Shown piece after piece: positions 11,026 through 22,941 of a stretch of DNA of 64,000 nt. Each line of letters starts with the position of its first letter. Position 1 is the first letter of the stretch. The notes under the pieces are model-generated. The model was not told the origin of the DNA, did no database searches, and saw nothing but the letters and a program-made list of their open reading frames with translations. This stretch comes from Ganoderma boninense (lineage: Eukaryota; Basidiomycota; Agaricomycetes; Polyporales; Polyporaceae), in assembly GCA_002900995.3 (NCBI GenBank), contig CM035307.1:1550001-1614000 (forward strand), in the 5' to 3' direction. Both the position numbers and the translations under genes were made by a program.

Positions 11026-11657
11026 GTTTGGGAGGGCAAGTGTCCTGAGGAGCGGCGACAGTGTAGAACAGTGGCGATTCACAGACAGGAGCGTGCAAGC
11101 GGTTGGTAAGTAGAGAAAGATACCGAAGCACTTATCAGGCGAGTTGGACGATAAGCAGTACTTATAGGGTGACCGTGGTGATATCGAGGTGAGGCCCAAT
11201 CGTTGTGGACCTCGCGTAGCGTCCGTTATCATGGCGGGCGCTTTTACCCCGCATTTCAGCGCTTACAGCGCACATGTACATTCAGCCTCTCCTGATCTTT
11301 AAGCTTGGGCCTTGGCTGACTCGACACCGAATTCTACTGTAAAGTTCAATTGTTACTGCCAGTAAGGCTAGTTTCCCTGATACTTTTCGATGCAACCAAA
11401 CAGACTGACCGCGCTGCGAAACACAGATCGTTCGGAGGCCACAGCAAGCCATATCGAGGCAGCTTCTGCTAGTCACGTTCGAAGAACCTTACTTATAAGC
11501 GCGGCTCGCAAACGACGACTTGTGAGACCAGCTCCCACCTCCTCTTGGTTGCGCTCTCTCTCTCCTTGTGAAGAGTATCTTGCCTCTTGTCAATCCACAT
11601 CCTTCGTCAGAACGAGTGCCAGTGGTCTTTCCGATCACGGTTCGAAGACTGTTCTAG
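11026..11657. other. Divergent promoter region
   Basis: Between the oxygenase (minus) and the first membrane coiled-coil gene (plus). A TATAAG motif at 11494-11499 lies about 160 bp before the ATG at 11658. Short open frames on both strands have no recognisable product. Confidence 0.45.
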
Positions 11658-12899
11658 ATGCCGATACCAAGTTCCCAGACTCCCCCACCCGCCTACGGAT
11701 CCACAGTCCACGAGTACCATATGTTAGTCCTTATATGCGTTCATTCTGCACGTCTTTTTTACTGACAAGAGGTTACAAGCTATGAGCACACTCCGTTGAA
11801 TGGGACCGTGACAAGGAAAGCGGCCAGGCCCCGCCGCAGCATCTGTGCCTGCCTCGCAAGGACCGTCGTCCTCCTCACGTTCATCTACCTCGTCGCCCTC
11901 CTCGCCGCCCAGAACTTCGGCCTCGTCCCCCTCCTGACGGATGACATTCCCCTAGAGGAGAAGAACGCCGTGCGTCGGGAGTGGCGCCGCGAGCAGCAGG
12001 CACACGAACACGAGGTGTCCAAGTGGAACGGCGAGCGCGCGGCGCACCTCCGCGACATGCGCACCTGGCAGAACGAGCTCGAGGCCCTCCATCGGAAGCG
12101 CGACCAGTGGATGCGCGACGTCGAGGCAGAGCGGGCGCAATGGGCGGCCGAGCGCCGGGAGGAGGAGCTCCATCGGAAGGAGATCGAGCGCAAGCGGCAG
12201 GGCGTGCACTGGTCCGAGGCATGGGGGAGCAACAGCTGCGCGGCGTACGGCACCAGGTCGTACAATGCGCACCTACTCGATATCCCGGCGGAGCTGAATT
12301 GGTACGAGGTCTGCGCGGACATGCCGAACAAGTTCCACGGCCTCTGGGTAGATAAGCCGGCCACTTGCCAGCGCGATGTGAGTCGTCGGGACACATGCTC
12401 GCGAGAGTGAGGCGGGATGCTGACGTGTGTTGTCGTGTTAGCGGAATGGTGTCTGGGCTACGTGGTTCGTCGACTTCGATGAGCCTCAGTGCGTCACCTA
12501 CTGGGACACACTTCGCGACTTGGTAATGTTTCCTGATCACGAAGTCTGAATGATGCTGATGTTCCACTGTAGGGCTGCAGTCCTGGTCAGTCTGGCAAGA
12601 GGGTAAGTGTTTCAACATGTGTTGTGAATTGACCCTAACAGTCCATTGACATTTTAATAGCGGCTCGAGGCACGTCTCATGAATCTCCACCGTGGGGATG
12701 ACTGGGATGCGATTTGTCGTACTACCCCGGCCGAGATCAATGGCTTGCACTTCGACCATCCTACGGTTTGTGAGGATAGGGTATGTCATCACTACTACCA
12801 GCCTTCCGTCTCATGGCCCCAAGTTTGATGGACCATTTGGCGTGTTTCTAGGATGGCAGGACCGGAATCTGGGATGTCCCCGATGACACCTGCTTCTAA
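11658..12899 (+). CDS. Membrane-anchored coiled-coil protein with eight-Cys domain (copy 1)
   Basis: Function unknown. Exon 1 (11658-11722) encodes a Pro-rich N-terminus with a PPxY motif (PPAY, residues 10-13). It joins 11780 with an intact frame (EYH-I-YEHTPLNG). One hydrophobic segment follows (TVVLLTFIYLVALLAAQNFG), then ~100 residues of charged heptad-like helix rich in Arg/Glu/Trp. The C-terminal domain is spread over small exons with eight cysteines (in SNSC, YEVC, ATC, PQC, LGC, AIC, TVC and DTC) and recurring WD/GDDW motifs. It ends VPDDTCF. A basic stretch just before the hydrophobic segment suggests a single-pass protein with a cytosolic PPxY end and lumenal/outside Cys domain (inference). 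It is paralogous to the next gene in every segment. Similar proteins are common in Agaricomycetes but unnamed as far as I know. Confidence 0.8.
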
Positions 12900-13346
12900 G
12901 AGGATGACCTCCTCTAGCCGCGATCCCTATCTCAGTGTTTTCCTCGGTATGACCTTGACGAACTGGCATGACCCCAATTGACGAGTTTTCTTTCTTTCTT
13001 TGCGTTCAAGCTGGAAGTGACGGGCTACTCGATGTTTGCGGACACTGGCTTTGTATTGGCTATTGTAAAGTGTATACCATCAGATCTGGTGAATGACATC
13101 GTTGTTAAATATCCCCTAGTCTGGCGTATGTGGTCCTATGTATCGAAAATGCTTCCTTCATATCGGCAGTGACCGAGCGCGTGCATGCTTGGGCCATGTT
13201 CCTCGCGCTACCGCAGCACCACCCAAAAAACATAGACCTTACACACTCTCCCTTCACACTTCTCCTTTCACGCCTCGCACTGACAGGGCTGATTCGGACA
13301 GTGACTGCTTCAGCTTTGTCCCTACTCAATCCAAACCAGTCCAACC
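12900..13346. other. Spacer between the tandem paralogues
   Basis: 3' flank of copy 1 and promoter of copy 2. A short TTTC run lies near 12985. The open frames here are antisense shadows. No gene seen. Confidence 0.5.
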
Positions 13347-14744
13347 ATGTCTGACAGTGCCAGCATCTACAGTTCCCCACCTCCATCCTACAGCACTTTC
13401 GCACCCCCCAAGGTTTATCGCACCGCAGGACCCCTGTACGTGCCTCCGATGTGATCCAAACCGATCGCGGTATTGAACCAAATCCAGGTTTCAGCCATCC
13501 TCCCAGTATGGAGGGCGAGCAAGCACTAGCAGCTACCGCAACGATCATCCAACGGAGACCTCGTCGCTCTGGAAGGGCACTGCGACCGGGCGCCGTCGTT
13601 CGACTGGCACATTCACGGCGGTTCTGGGCGTAATCGTGGCTGTCTTGCTCGCCATCGTCCTCGCTCAGAACACGGGGTTCTGGCCGACGCTTGCCGACGA
13701 CATCCCCGCGTCCGATAAGGCGGCCCTTCGGCGAAGCTGGAGCCTGGAGAAGCAGAGGTGGGTGATGGAGCAGGCGCAGTGGGCGCAGGAGCAAGCGGAG
13801 CACGAGGAGATGTGGGAACACGAACGCCAGGAGCGGCAGGAGGAGCGCGATTCGTTCGAAGAGGAGAAGGCAGGATGGGAACATGAGCGCCAGGCGCGGC
13901 AGGAGGAGCGCGACGCGTTTGAGCGGGAGAAGGCGGAGTGGGCGCGCCAGCGCGAGGAGGAAGAGCGACACAGGAAGGAGATTGAGTGGCAGCGGCGCGG
14001 TGCGTACTGGTCCGAACCCTGGCCAGGGAGCTGGCAGTGCCATGGGTACGGGACGCGGCCCTACAGTGCCAACTTGCTCAACTTGCCGTCGGGCGTCGAT
14101 TACCGCGAGGCGTGCAAGGACATGCCTATCAAGATCAACGGTCGGTGGATGGATAGTCCGAGTAAATGCGAGCAGGATGTGAGTGTACCCGTACCTTTGT
14201 AGCTGAGACTGCACACCACGGCTAATCACGCAATCGCGAGCGCAGAAACACAATACTTGGGGAACGTGGTATGTCAACTTCGGCGAGTCCCAATGCGTCA
14301 CTTATTGGGACACTTTCTCTGACAAGGTGCGTGTCCGTTGTGCGGGTTTCGCGGCGGTCGTGCTCAAAAAGACATGTTCTTGTTGTATGTAGGGATGTAG
14401 CCCTGACCAGACGGGAATGCGGGTAAGTGTCTATTCATGACAAGATTCATTTCAATTGCCAACCAAACTGCGTCCTGTCAGAAATATGAGGCCCGTCTCA
14501 GGAATTTGCGTCATGGGGACGACTGGGACTTGATGTGCAGCACTACGCCAGCCACCATAGGTGGCGTGCATTTCGACTCGCCGTGGACTTGTGAAGATGT
14601 GAGTGAATGAGGGCTCAGAACGTTGCTCACGTTCGGACGCGTGCTGACGGGCCTTGACAGAACCATGAGGGCAGAACGGGTATCTGGCACGTCCCAGATG
14701 GAGGGTGTTTCCTGAGTGACAACAACGCCAGGCGACGGCTGTGA
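13347..14744 (+). CDS. Membrane-anchored coiled-coil protein with eight-Cys domain (copy 2)
   Basis: Tandem paralogue of the preceding gene with the same architecture. The N-terminus MSDSASIYSSPPPSYS carries PPxY (PPSY, residues 12-15). Exon 1 ends at GGACCCCT|GTACGTG and joins ~13491 to read PLFQPSSQYGGRAS. The hydrophobic anchor is TFTAVLGVIVAVLLAIVLAQ. The coiled coil is longer than in copy 1 because of a duplicated 21-residue unit (separate entry). The C-terminal domain keeps all eight cysteines (WQC, EAC, SKC, SQC, KGC, MC, WTC, GGC) and the motifs YGTRPYSANLL, CVTYWDTFSDKGC and RNLRHGDDWD. It ends SDNNARRRL, with TGA at 14742-14744. Intron positions match copy 1, so the pair arose by gene duplication rather than retrocopying. 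Confidence 0.82.
13816..13941 (+). repeat. Two tandem 63-bp units in the coiled-coil coding region
   Basis: Units 13816-13878 and 13879-13941 each encode 21 residues of the pattern EHERQxRQEERDxFExEKAxW. The period is three heptads, so duplication lengthens the helix without breaking register. Copy 1 of the gene lacks this doubling. Confidence 0.8.
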
Positions 14745-15517
14745 GTCAATCCCGAAGCTCGGAAACTTGGGCTGTGGTGGTGCAGTGATCCTGGGCTGGA
14801 AGTGAGGAGGATGCTATGGGCGACGCAGATACCATGAAGGATCGGAGCTTACAGTGAACGACAGAATGTGCATTCAGCAGGCTTAACATGGCTGGTCGTG
14901 AGCAACGCGTAATGAATAATATGTTATAAGAGGGACCGACGAGACGAGAGATGATAGTTTCGCGTTGGAAGGAGGTTGGAGACTGAAGCACGCAGACTCG
15001 GAGCGTTGTGACAAGCGCGCCTGGATGACGGCGGTCCGGGTTTGGACCGGGGCTCCGTCTGTTTGAACGCCGATGTGTGCGTCGCCTGCGTTCAGACGAG
15101 GTCAACTGATAGCGACGATGACCTCTGCCCCTGCGATCCATCCGGGATTAGGGCCCTCTTCCTGCGCTTCTTGTGTTGCTCTCACACGTCCGCGCGGCTG
15201 GGCTTGCCATCGCACCGGCCATGACCACATGCCGACCCATGCAGCCCCGGCAGTACCCTTCCAATCGAACCACATCCTCTCCTCACCCCGCCCGACCCTC
15301 AACATGTCCATCACAAACAGCTTCCTTGTCCGACCATACGTCCATTCTCGTCCAAGCGAACCCGACCCATGATGTCCCTTCTCTCCCAGCCACGTCCTAG
15401 GCCCGGACGTAACGGATGCCGCCTTGACTGGGCTCAGTATATGAGCCTTCTGGACCATCCAGAGAGGCAAGTTCATGTGGACACCCTGACCTTGGTGTCT
15501 CTCCGCTTCTCCTCGCC
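14745..15517. promoter_or_regulatory. Intergenic region with TATA-like element before the GH79 gene
   Basis: TATATGAG at 15438-15445 lies 80 bp before the GH79 start codon. The rest has only short, unconvincing frames on both strands. Confidence 0.4.
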
Positions 15518-17308
15518 ATGCATCGTAGCCCTCGCTGGCTTGTAGTGGCCGCCCTGGCACTCCGTCTCGTCGAGACCTCCGCCTTGAACGTCTCCGTGCC
15601 CGTCTCCTCTCCCTCGAGCTCGCAGGCCCTCGCCCGCACCCTCCTCTCCTTCTCCATCGAGCAGGACCGCTGGCCTGACTGGTCTGGAGTTAACTCCCGC
15701 AACGACTTCACATACAGCGCCCTCACCGCACTTGCAAAGCTTACCGGCCAGCCTCCAAAAATCCGCGTCGGGGCAGACTCGGAGGACCACACGTTCTGGT
15801 CCCCGACAGTGACAATCAACGAGGACGAGTTTCCGCCCGCGAACACCATCACACCGTACCCCGAGGCGACTCACATCACCGTCGGGAACGCCTACTACGA
15901 GCTCTCGCGCTTCCTCCCCCGCGGCACGCACATGACATGGGGCATCAACCTGGGTGCCAACAACGTGACGAATGCCGTGAACATGGCCAAGGCCATCGTC
16001 CGCGCATTCCGCACAAACGCCGTGAAGGCCTCTGGCGTCGTCCTCGATCTTCTCGAGATTGGCAACGAGGCAGACCTCTTCCGGAACAACGGCTTGCGGC
16101 CTAGCAATTGGACTGTCCAGGACTACGTCCCAAACTGGATCTCCATTGCCGGCCCGGCCATGGCAGCGGTGGGCATCAGCGGACCTGATGGGCCCGTTTC
16201 AGTTCAGGGTGCGGCGTTCGCAGGACAGGGCTTTACCCCGACCGAGATCTTCAACCTTGGTATATTGGACAGCGCACCCGGAAAGGCTATAACTCAGTAT
16301 GTGAAAATCTATTTGTTGTGTGTGCATATGAGAACTCACCGTCGGAAAGGATATCACAGCACCGCTACTCTGCAGCATTTTGCAATGGGGGCGACTTCCC
16401 CTTGACCTCTTTCATGAGCAAGCAGTTCGTTCGAGGAAACCTGACTGTCTTCAACGCAGACATCGCAGAAACGCACAGCCGTGGTCTAACTTATGTCCTC
16501 GGGTATGTAGCTTTTTATGGACAGAGGTCAGGGTCATGCGTCTCGGCGCCGGATGCTAACGGCAACCCACAGCGAGACGAACAGCATCGCTTGCCACGGT
16601 GCTCCTGGAGTTAGTAACACCGCGGGGGCAGCCCTCTGGACTATCGACTATACCTTGCAGGCGGCGACCCTGGGCATCAAGGAGCTTTTCTTCCACGAGG
16701 GCGTCGGTTACAAGTACGACTTTGTAAGTGTCACACACCTTCAGCACCAATGTGCTCATAATCCGCTCGCTCACACCGCCCTGCCCCAGTTCCAACCCGT
16801 CACCCTGAACCGCTCGACGATCGACGGCTCCCCACTCGACCTCCCCTCGGCGCCACACATCCAGCCGAGCTTCTACGGCGCGCTCGTCGTGAACTCGTTC
16901 GTCGGCAAAACGGGCTCGTCGAAGATCGTCGAGCTCGACGTGGGCGATTCGAACGTCTCGGGCTACGCCGTCTATGAAGGCAACACCGTCAAGCGCGCCG
17001 TGTTCATCAACCTCTACGCGTGGCTCGCCAGCAGCACCGGCACACGGCCGTCCATCCACATCGACCTCGACTTTACGGGTGGGGCGAGCGCGTCGCAGAG
17101 CATAGTCGATGCCCTCTGGGGCCGGCGCGCGAGCCTGAAGAGACTCGTCATCGGCCATGCGGACGACACGGCGGGCCTGACCTGGGCGGGGCAGAGCTAC
17201 GAGAATGGCAATGTGTCACCGGCAGGTGGGCTTGTGACGGAAATGGTGCAGTTGAGCAAGGGCTTTAGCATCCGCTCGACGGAGGCTGTCCTGGTCGAAT
17301 TTTCATAA
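15518..17308 (+). CDS. Secreted glycoside hydrolase family 79 (beta-glucuronidase-type)
   Basis: GH79 enzymes remove glucuronic acid or 4-O-methyl-glucuronic acid from glycans such as arabinogalactan proteins. A signal peptide is clear (MHRSPRWLVVAALALRLVETSA). The TIM-barrel part shows LSFSIEQDRWPDW, KIRVGADSEDHTFW, TWGINLGANN, the acid/base Glu in LLEIGNEADL and the nucleophile Glu in ELFFHEGVGYKYDF. The C-terminal beta-sandwich (from ~16900) carries KRAVFINLYAW and ends in a beta strand, ALVEFS-like. Introns lie near 16300-16345, 16503-16570 and 16724-16787. It probably takes part in plant cell-wall degradation outside the cell. Confidence 0.92.
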
Positions 17309-17994
17309 CGGGGATGGCTTTGGCGTTTGTATATGTTGTGCAGTGTAGTCTAAATTCACGACGATGGATCATGCACATGGACCGCTAGTCGTTTGTATAC
17401 TATGTCCTATTTGAGCTTTGTGCTCTGAGGCGCTGGGCACTATCGGGCACTGCTTTTGCCTTGCTCCGATCGAATGGTTAAGATAAGTGGGATGGAGAAA
17501 TTGCTGTGCTGTTCCCGAGGTTTCGGTGCGGGTTCAGCAGTTATAGGCAGTTATATAGTGGCGGCATCTAGTGGCCACGGGCGTGAAGGGAAGCCTGCGG
17601 CCTGCGCAACTCAAACTTGCCATCACCTCTCGGGTGGTGGTGGGCCGTTCGCTTGAACATGCTATCTCTATTCCTCATGATGACGCTGCCTCATTACCAG
17701 CATTGGTCGTAAAGGCGTCCGGAATGGCCTTGCCATTCCCAGCGCAGGCGTCGCTGAGGTACTCCGCCGCGGTCTTCGTATTTGATGAACAGACGACATG
17801 ACTGCACTTCAAGCAAAACCAAGGAAAGAATCCATTTCCGCGCGATGACATTCTCTTCGAATCCGACGGTGTTGCGATTGACACCCCTCCGAGCTGACAT
17901 CGTCATCCAAGCTAAAACCCAACTGAATTCTACCAATCTATGTCCATTAGTGCATATGTGCATATATCCATCCGTCCCAGTGCTGTCATCCTTA
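17309..17994. other. Convergent 3' flanks, no gene seen
   Basis: Lies between the 3' ends of the GH79 gene (plus) and the BTB gene (minus). AT-richer than the coding regions. Open frames are short and without features. Confidence 0.5.
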
Positions 17995-20515
17995 TCAGTA
18001 CAATGCAATCCAACCACATACTATAGTGATTTGCTTTAGCCTCGAGCATATCCCATCGCACTCGGGGACCGAAGCCTTCGGAAGAGAGCCATCAATGTCT
18101 TTCCACCCTCGGGGCCCCACCTGGGAGAAACACACAACCATCATCAGCATCAGCGTCGCCGGAAAACAGTCGGGCACGCACTCTCCGCTCGCCACCTCCT
18201 GGCAGCATTGCTCAAACTCGTCGGATATCGAAACCTCATCCCACTTCTCGACAACATAGTCCTATGAAGATGCATCGAGAGGTCATCAGCCCGTGCTCGA
18301 ATGGAATGTAAAGGGGGCTCGTGGGTTCACCTCGATGAGCGAGTGCAGCTCGTCCCAGGCGGACGACGCGAGCAAGACCGGGAAGCTCGACTGAGGTGTA
18401 ATCGTCGACACGATGTGCTCCAACGCGAGCGTCGCCAAACCCGGCATCCCATAGCGGTGAGCGACCTGGTACATCGACAGGGCGGATGCGGACTGCGGTG
18501 CGGGCGTCGGGTGCGGGTGCGGATCCGCCGTCGACGCTGTAGAGCGTGCCCGCTGCTTGTGCGCCGAGTGGGGATAGTGTGATGCTGACGGAGAGAGCGG
18601 GACCGGGACAGCCTTCGAGCCACGCGAGGGAGACGTCGGGTTGGGCACAGGGACAGACATCGTCGGAGGGTTGGCCCCTGACGGTCCATGGGATGGCCGG
18701 CGGGGGGTCGTTGGGGAACGCGGAGCAGACGTCGACTTGGATGGATTGCCTGAACCGCCGCCGCGGATCCCAGAGGTGGTGGTCGACGGGGCCCCTACGC
18801 GAAGCTCCTTGGGTTTCTCTCGTGGGTTCTCGCCAGTCGACCTCCCGCTGGCGCCGCTGGTGACGCTACGCGTATCGCTGACCGTGCCGCTATGGCTGTC
18901 AGGCGGGCCGCCTTTGTGGAAGACTTTCCACCCCCACTCGTCCGCTACACCCGGTGAGCAGAAGTCACGCGCGCTCCAACCTGCCCCAATGCCATCGACG
19001 GCCTGGCGAGGATCGTCGTCTTTGCGGAAGAGGGTCCAGTTTGCATACACCCACTTCAGGAGCCAGTAAATTGTGACGAAATCAGCTTCTTCGACGACGA
19101 TAGTGTAGACTTTGCGCTCTCCTGGAGGCAGCGGGCCAGTGTTCTCAGCGAAGAAGAGCTGAGCATAGTCGCGAAGTACTCGGATCTCTTGACAAGAATG
19201 TCGGAGTGCGCATAGATGATACGTTTCCGAGCTAGGGCTTGCGGGGATGAATTCTGGGAAGAAGAGCCGGAACTGGGACTAGATGGCACAAGGGATGCCA
19301 ATGCATGCGTTGACTCATGATCCTGTGAAGTTCGCTCAAGACAAACGAATTGGACATCTCCAGTATCTAAGCACACGCGTCAGCTGGGGGATAAAGTGGT
19401 CTATATAATGCACTTACTGGGGTTGTCAAGGGATGCCTCAAGCCCTTCTAGGAGATCGCGAGGAACGTAGTAGGCAGAGGGCTGCTGTGGATAGAAAGGC
19501 CCGACGGGTGAATGCATCTGCACGCATATAACGAACGAATCTGTCTCGCGAATACGTGGATTCTCGAGAAGGAAGGACAAAGGGGGAAGGGGGCATTCTG
19601 GAAGTGAAACACATCGGTAACCTTGTTCTAGACGCGATCGAAACCTGACAGGAGACTTACCCCACACTTCACTCCCCTGACGGAATATCCAGTTATTGTG
19701 CCAGTACTCCCATGCCCACTCTGCGCGGGCGCCACGCTCACCGATGCGGTCGTCCTGGCATTTGACAGCTGCGAACATGGACGCGGATAGCTCATAGTCG
19801 GTGTGCGCGAAGTCGATTGTCAGGGAGGTAATATATAGAGACAGCGTCGGTGGCTGAGCGCGAATGATGGGCGTGGAAGGATTCTCGGGCTCATTCATCG
19901 TGGTCTTGGCTGCGCCAACCTTTCTCAGCTCCCAACCGCGCCAGACGCAAGGGGAAACACGTACAGATCTCCAGTTTGAACTTGCCATCTCCAAGCTCGG
20001 GAGACTCCCTGAGCACGTCGAACTCATCGTCGAGCTCGTCCGGTGCGTTCTCGCCTTCCGCCATCAAAGGCGGATTCTCGATGTAATCTCTGAGCCTGGT
20101 CACATCTCGTACCACCCATTCAAATGCCTGAGCCACACGTCTCGCGGTCAGGAGGACCAACCACGCGCACGGGTGAACCACTCACATGAAAGTTCCATTG
20201 TCTCGTCGTCGCGTCCTCCATGAGTGCGCTGTGGCTGCTAGACGCTGCGATACGGCTTGGTCCAGTACCAGTGGACAGCAAAACGGTGTTCGGGCTCGAT
20301 GCAGCGGTGGTCGTCCGGGAATCCCAAATCTGCGCGTTCAGCGCTGAGGTGCTCGTGGACGAATGAATGGAAGCCGAGGACGAGGATGACCTGTGGGTGT
20401 ATGTGGACCAGGGCCAATGCGGGCGAGAAAGCGGAGACGGTCGTCCAGGCGAATTGGGGATGGAGACCGGACGCGGTGAGGACATGCTGGATGCGGTCGG
20501 GGGCGTCGTGGGCAC
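17995..20515 (-). CDS. BTB/POZ-domain protein with long N-terminal region
   Basis: BTB domains mediate dimerisation and often recruit cullin-3 ligases. The BTB core is visible as ARKRIIYAHSDILVKRSEYF and ATMLSS, then VYTIVVEEADF-like sequence, a YANWT strand and, after a Ser/Pro-rich insert of ~170 residues, SMYQVAHRYGMPGLATLALE. The N-terminal ~115 residues are Ser-rich. They are followed by a conserved fungal region (FEWVVRDVTRLRDYIE, TLSLYITSLTIDF, WAWEYWHNNWIFRQ, DSFVICVQMHSPVGPF, AYYVPRDLLEGLEASLDNP). The splice AACCCCA|GTAAGT..TTAG|ATACTGG gives NPNTGDVQFVC. The start MPTTPPTASS at 20515 is the first in-frame ATG. The last ~90 residues are less conserved and contain an unusual hydrophobic run (FPATLMLMMVVCF). 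Confidence 0.82.
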
Positions 20516-20780
20516 AACGTTCTTTGTATGTACGGAGTGCGGATGGTGTTCTCAGATGGAGAAGCGAGAGCCTAAACCAGCTCGGCGGCCCCGATATCGC
20601 GCTCCGCGTCTACCACGCCAATACCACGCGTTCCTGAATAGCCGACGCGTCGCTCTACGCGTGACCTTTCTTGAATCACGAGTACCTTGCGGAATAAAAC
20701 ATCACACTGAGTAGTAGTAGTGCGGGGAAGACAAGAACCCCAAGCTATGCTTCTAGTACGCTTCTGGAACAATATGCCAT
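20516..20780. other. Short spacer
   Basis: 5' flank of the BTB gene and 3' flank of the next minus-strand gene. No gene seen. Confidence 0.45.
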
Positions 20781-22941
20781 CTAGTATGTCTCCCAAAACA
20801 CTTCCGGCAACACGTCCCGCATGATCTTCCAATGGTGTAAGGCGTCCTTCCGTTGCCATTCTCCAAGAGGGTTCGCCATATCCTTCAGGATGAAACGATC
20901 GCGTGTCTCCGCCGAGAGGTCGTTTCCGAGGGTCGAAATGTCGCCCTCGCGCTCAGGAAGACTAGAGAGCATGTGTCGGCGCAGGTACGACCCAAGGAAG
21001 TCCGATGAGATCGCCGTGCGGAATTTGAGGGGGTCGCTCGAGGGCGTGCAAAAGAATACCCAGTTCTGGAACTCATTGAGGGCATCCACGGAGGGCTCCA
21101 TTGAGTCATAGAATGCGCGACATTGCGGAAACACAGAACGTAACGTTAACACGACGGCCTTCGCCGAATCCGAGGAGATTATGCCGGCATAGTTCTGTAC
21201 AATGTCGTCAGGTTAAGTAGCGGACACCTACTACGGGAGAGGATACCTACCACAGCGACGATAGCGTCTGATCGGACAATATTCTTCAGTTCTTGCCAGA
21301 AACTGTTGCGTGTATAAATGCGCAGGAATGCCTCCGCCAGAGAAACAATCGTGGACGACGATGTCGAAAGGCTGGAAAGTGGCTGGCAACGTCCTTTGGG
21401 GATCGGCCTTGGCGGTCTCACTACGGTTGTGCACCCATCCCCTGGCATCCTCTAGGAAAGCATGTTCAGGGAGAGGGAGACCAAAGAAGCGCCTCGCGGC
21501 GTCATATACGGCAGGGTCAATCTCAACGATGGTAGTCGAGAGCCCGTGACGCATGAACGAGGTCGCTGAAATCCCCGTTCCGAGTCCACTATCGCACGAC
21601 CACCTGATGAGAACGATATTCCACACCCGGGAGATTGTCAGGAGAAACGTACATAATGAGAGCGTTCTTTGGGCGGGAGTTGTCTGCCTTCTCTGCTAGA
21701 AGCGCGGCTTCTTGCAAGATAAACGCGGTGTAAACGGAATCTCCCAGCTCATTCCCAGCTTCGTCCTTGAGCACAAGCTCTGGGTCCATGGCAGTGACCT
21801 TTGGTCCCACCCAGACCCCGCCGAGGAGGGAATGTCCGGCGCGAAGATAGCGCATGTTCTCGACACCACTGGAGACGTCCGGCGACCCCAAAGATTCGCC
21901 GACAACTACCACGCCCGATAACGTCGACTGCTCCGAAGATAGAATCCGTAGAGGATACGACGGATGAGTCCAAGGTTCCGGAAGTGGTTGAGGAAGCGTG
22001 GGGCCCTGTAAGACAGTACGCGTCAAGTAGGGGAGAAGGGGTATAAGGGCTATCCGGATTTTCGCCGCGCCGGCAGAGGTCTCATTGCGTTTCGGTGAGG
22101 GTGAGGCCGATTTTGCCGCGACAGCCTTGTCTGATGCGCCTTTCTTTCCCCTTCCCTTCGCACCGGGCGAAGTCTGGGAACCGGAGGCAGAGGCAGGTGG
22201 CTTTGTCGCACCAGGAGACGGTGCACTGACGTCAGGTAGGAAGGGTGCCATTGCCCAGCAAGTCATTGCGGCGGTGCCTGCATAGAGGAACTACGTATAT
22301 GACATTCAAACGGATGGACAACAATTTCGCGTCAAACATCACTCACCACTTGATTCGGTGGGAGAGTATTGACTACCGCAACTGCCGGCCAAAGCCCTTG
22401 GAGGGAACTAATAGCGGTGGCGCATACAGGAAGCGTGATGGACGACTGGGGAGTTGCATTTTCTTCGGTGTATGGTGCATCCTACGAGGACCCAAAAGGC
22501 GAGTGTTCAAGTCTATAGAAACAACTACAACTTTGCGTGCTCACCTGCAACGCCTTCACCAGTGCTACGCCGAGCGAGAAGGACGGGGAGCAACACAACT
22601 AAATGTGTCGCCACGGGACCCCATACAGGATCTCCCAGTCTTGCAGTGTAGGCTGCAATCCAGTATGATGAAGTTGGGAAAGCGTACAGGAGAAGCCCGA
22701 GCCCGAGAGCGGCACGCGAGAGCGGAACGGTGGGCGCGAAGCTTCCGAGGATGCTCGCCGACCAGATGATCTTGCTGAGGTGGAGCGCAGGAGGTGCAGA
22801 TCCATACTGGGGCTCGAGAGCACGTTGATATGCCCACGTAACAAGAGACAGAACCAGTAAAACACCAATGGCGGCGAGCCTTGTCAAGGCGGCATAGAAG
22901 GTGTTGGATTTGGCCGTCGTCGCTGGGGCATGAGAAGACAT
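20781..22941 (-). CDS. Membrane-anchored spermidine-synthase-fold (PABS-like) SAM-dependent transferase
   Basis: The N-terminal exon (22941 to ~22540) encodes 3-4 hydrophobic segments (YAALTRLAAIGVLLVLSLV, ASILGSFAPTVPLS, LGLGLLLYAF, VATHLVVLLPVLLA). A Lys/Ser/Pro-rich linker follows, then a second domain with a Rossmann SAM-binding loop (GLGTGISATSF), the acidic strand end TTIVEIDPAVYDAARRFFG and IVVHDCFSGGGIPAHLYTQQF. The protein ends VLPEVFWETY with TAG at 20783-20781. In true spermidine synthases the aminopropyl-transfer loop is of the D-x-S-D-P type; here it is HDCFSGG, so it is probably not a polyamine synthase (inference). Several short introns, for example at AATGCTCTCATTAT|GTACGT near 21650. 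Divergent from the branching-enzyme gene. Confidence 0.78.

Noticed and set aside
11881..12792. 303-residue open frame on minus
   Set aside because: Antisense of copy 1 of the same family, caused by the same codon bias; crosses its introns.
13105..14301. 398-residue open frame on minus
   Set aside because: Exact antisense of the coiled-coil exon of copy 2. The GC-rich heptad codons keep the opposite strand open; no family features.
15102..15931. Minus-strand frames of ~150 residues over the GH79 promoter and first exon
   Set aside because: Antisense to the GH79 signal peptide and catalytic domain; no features of their own.
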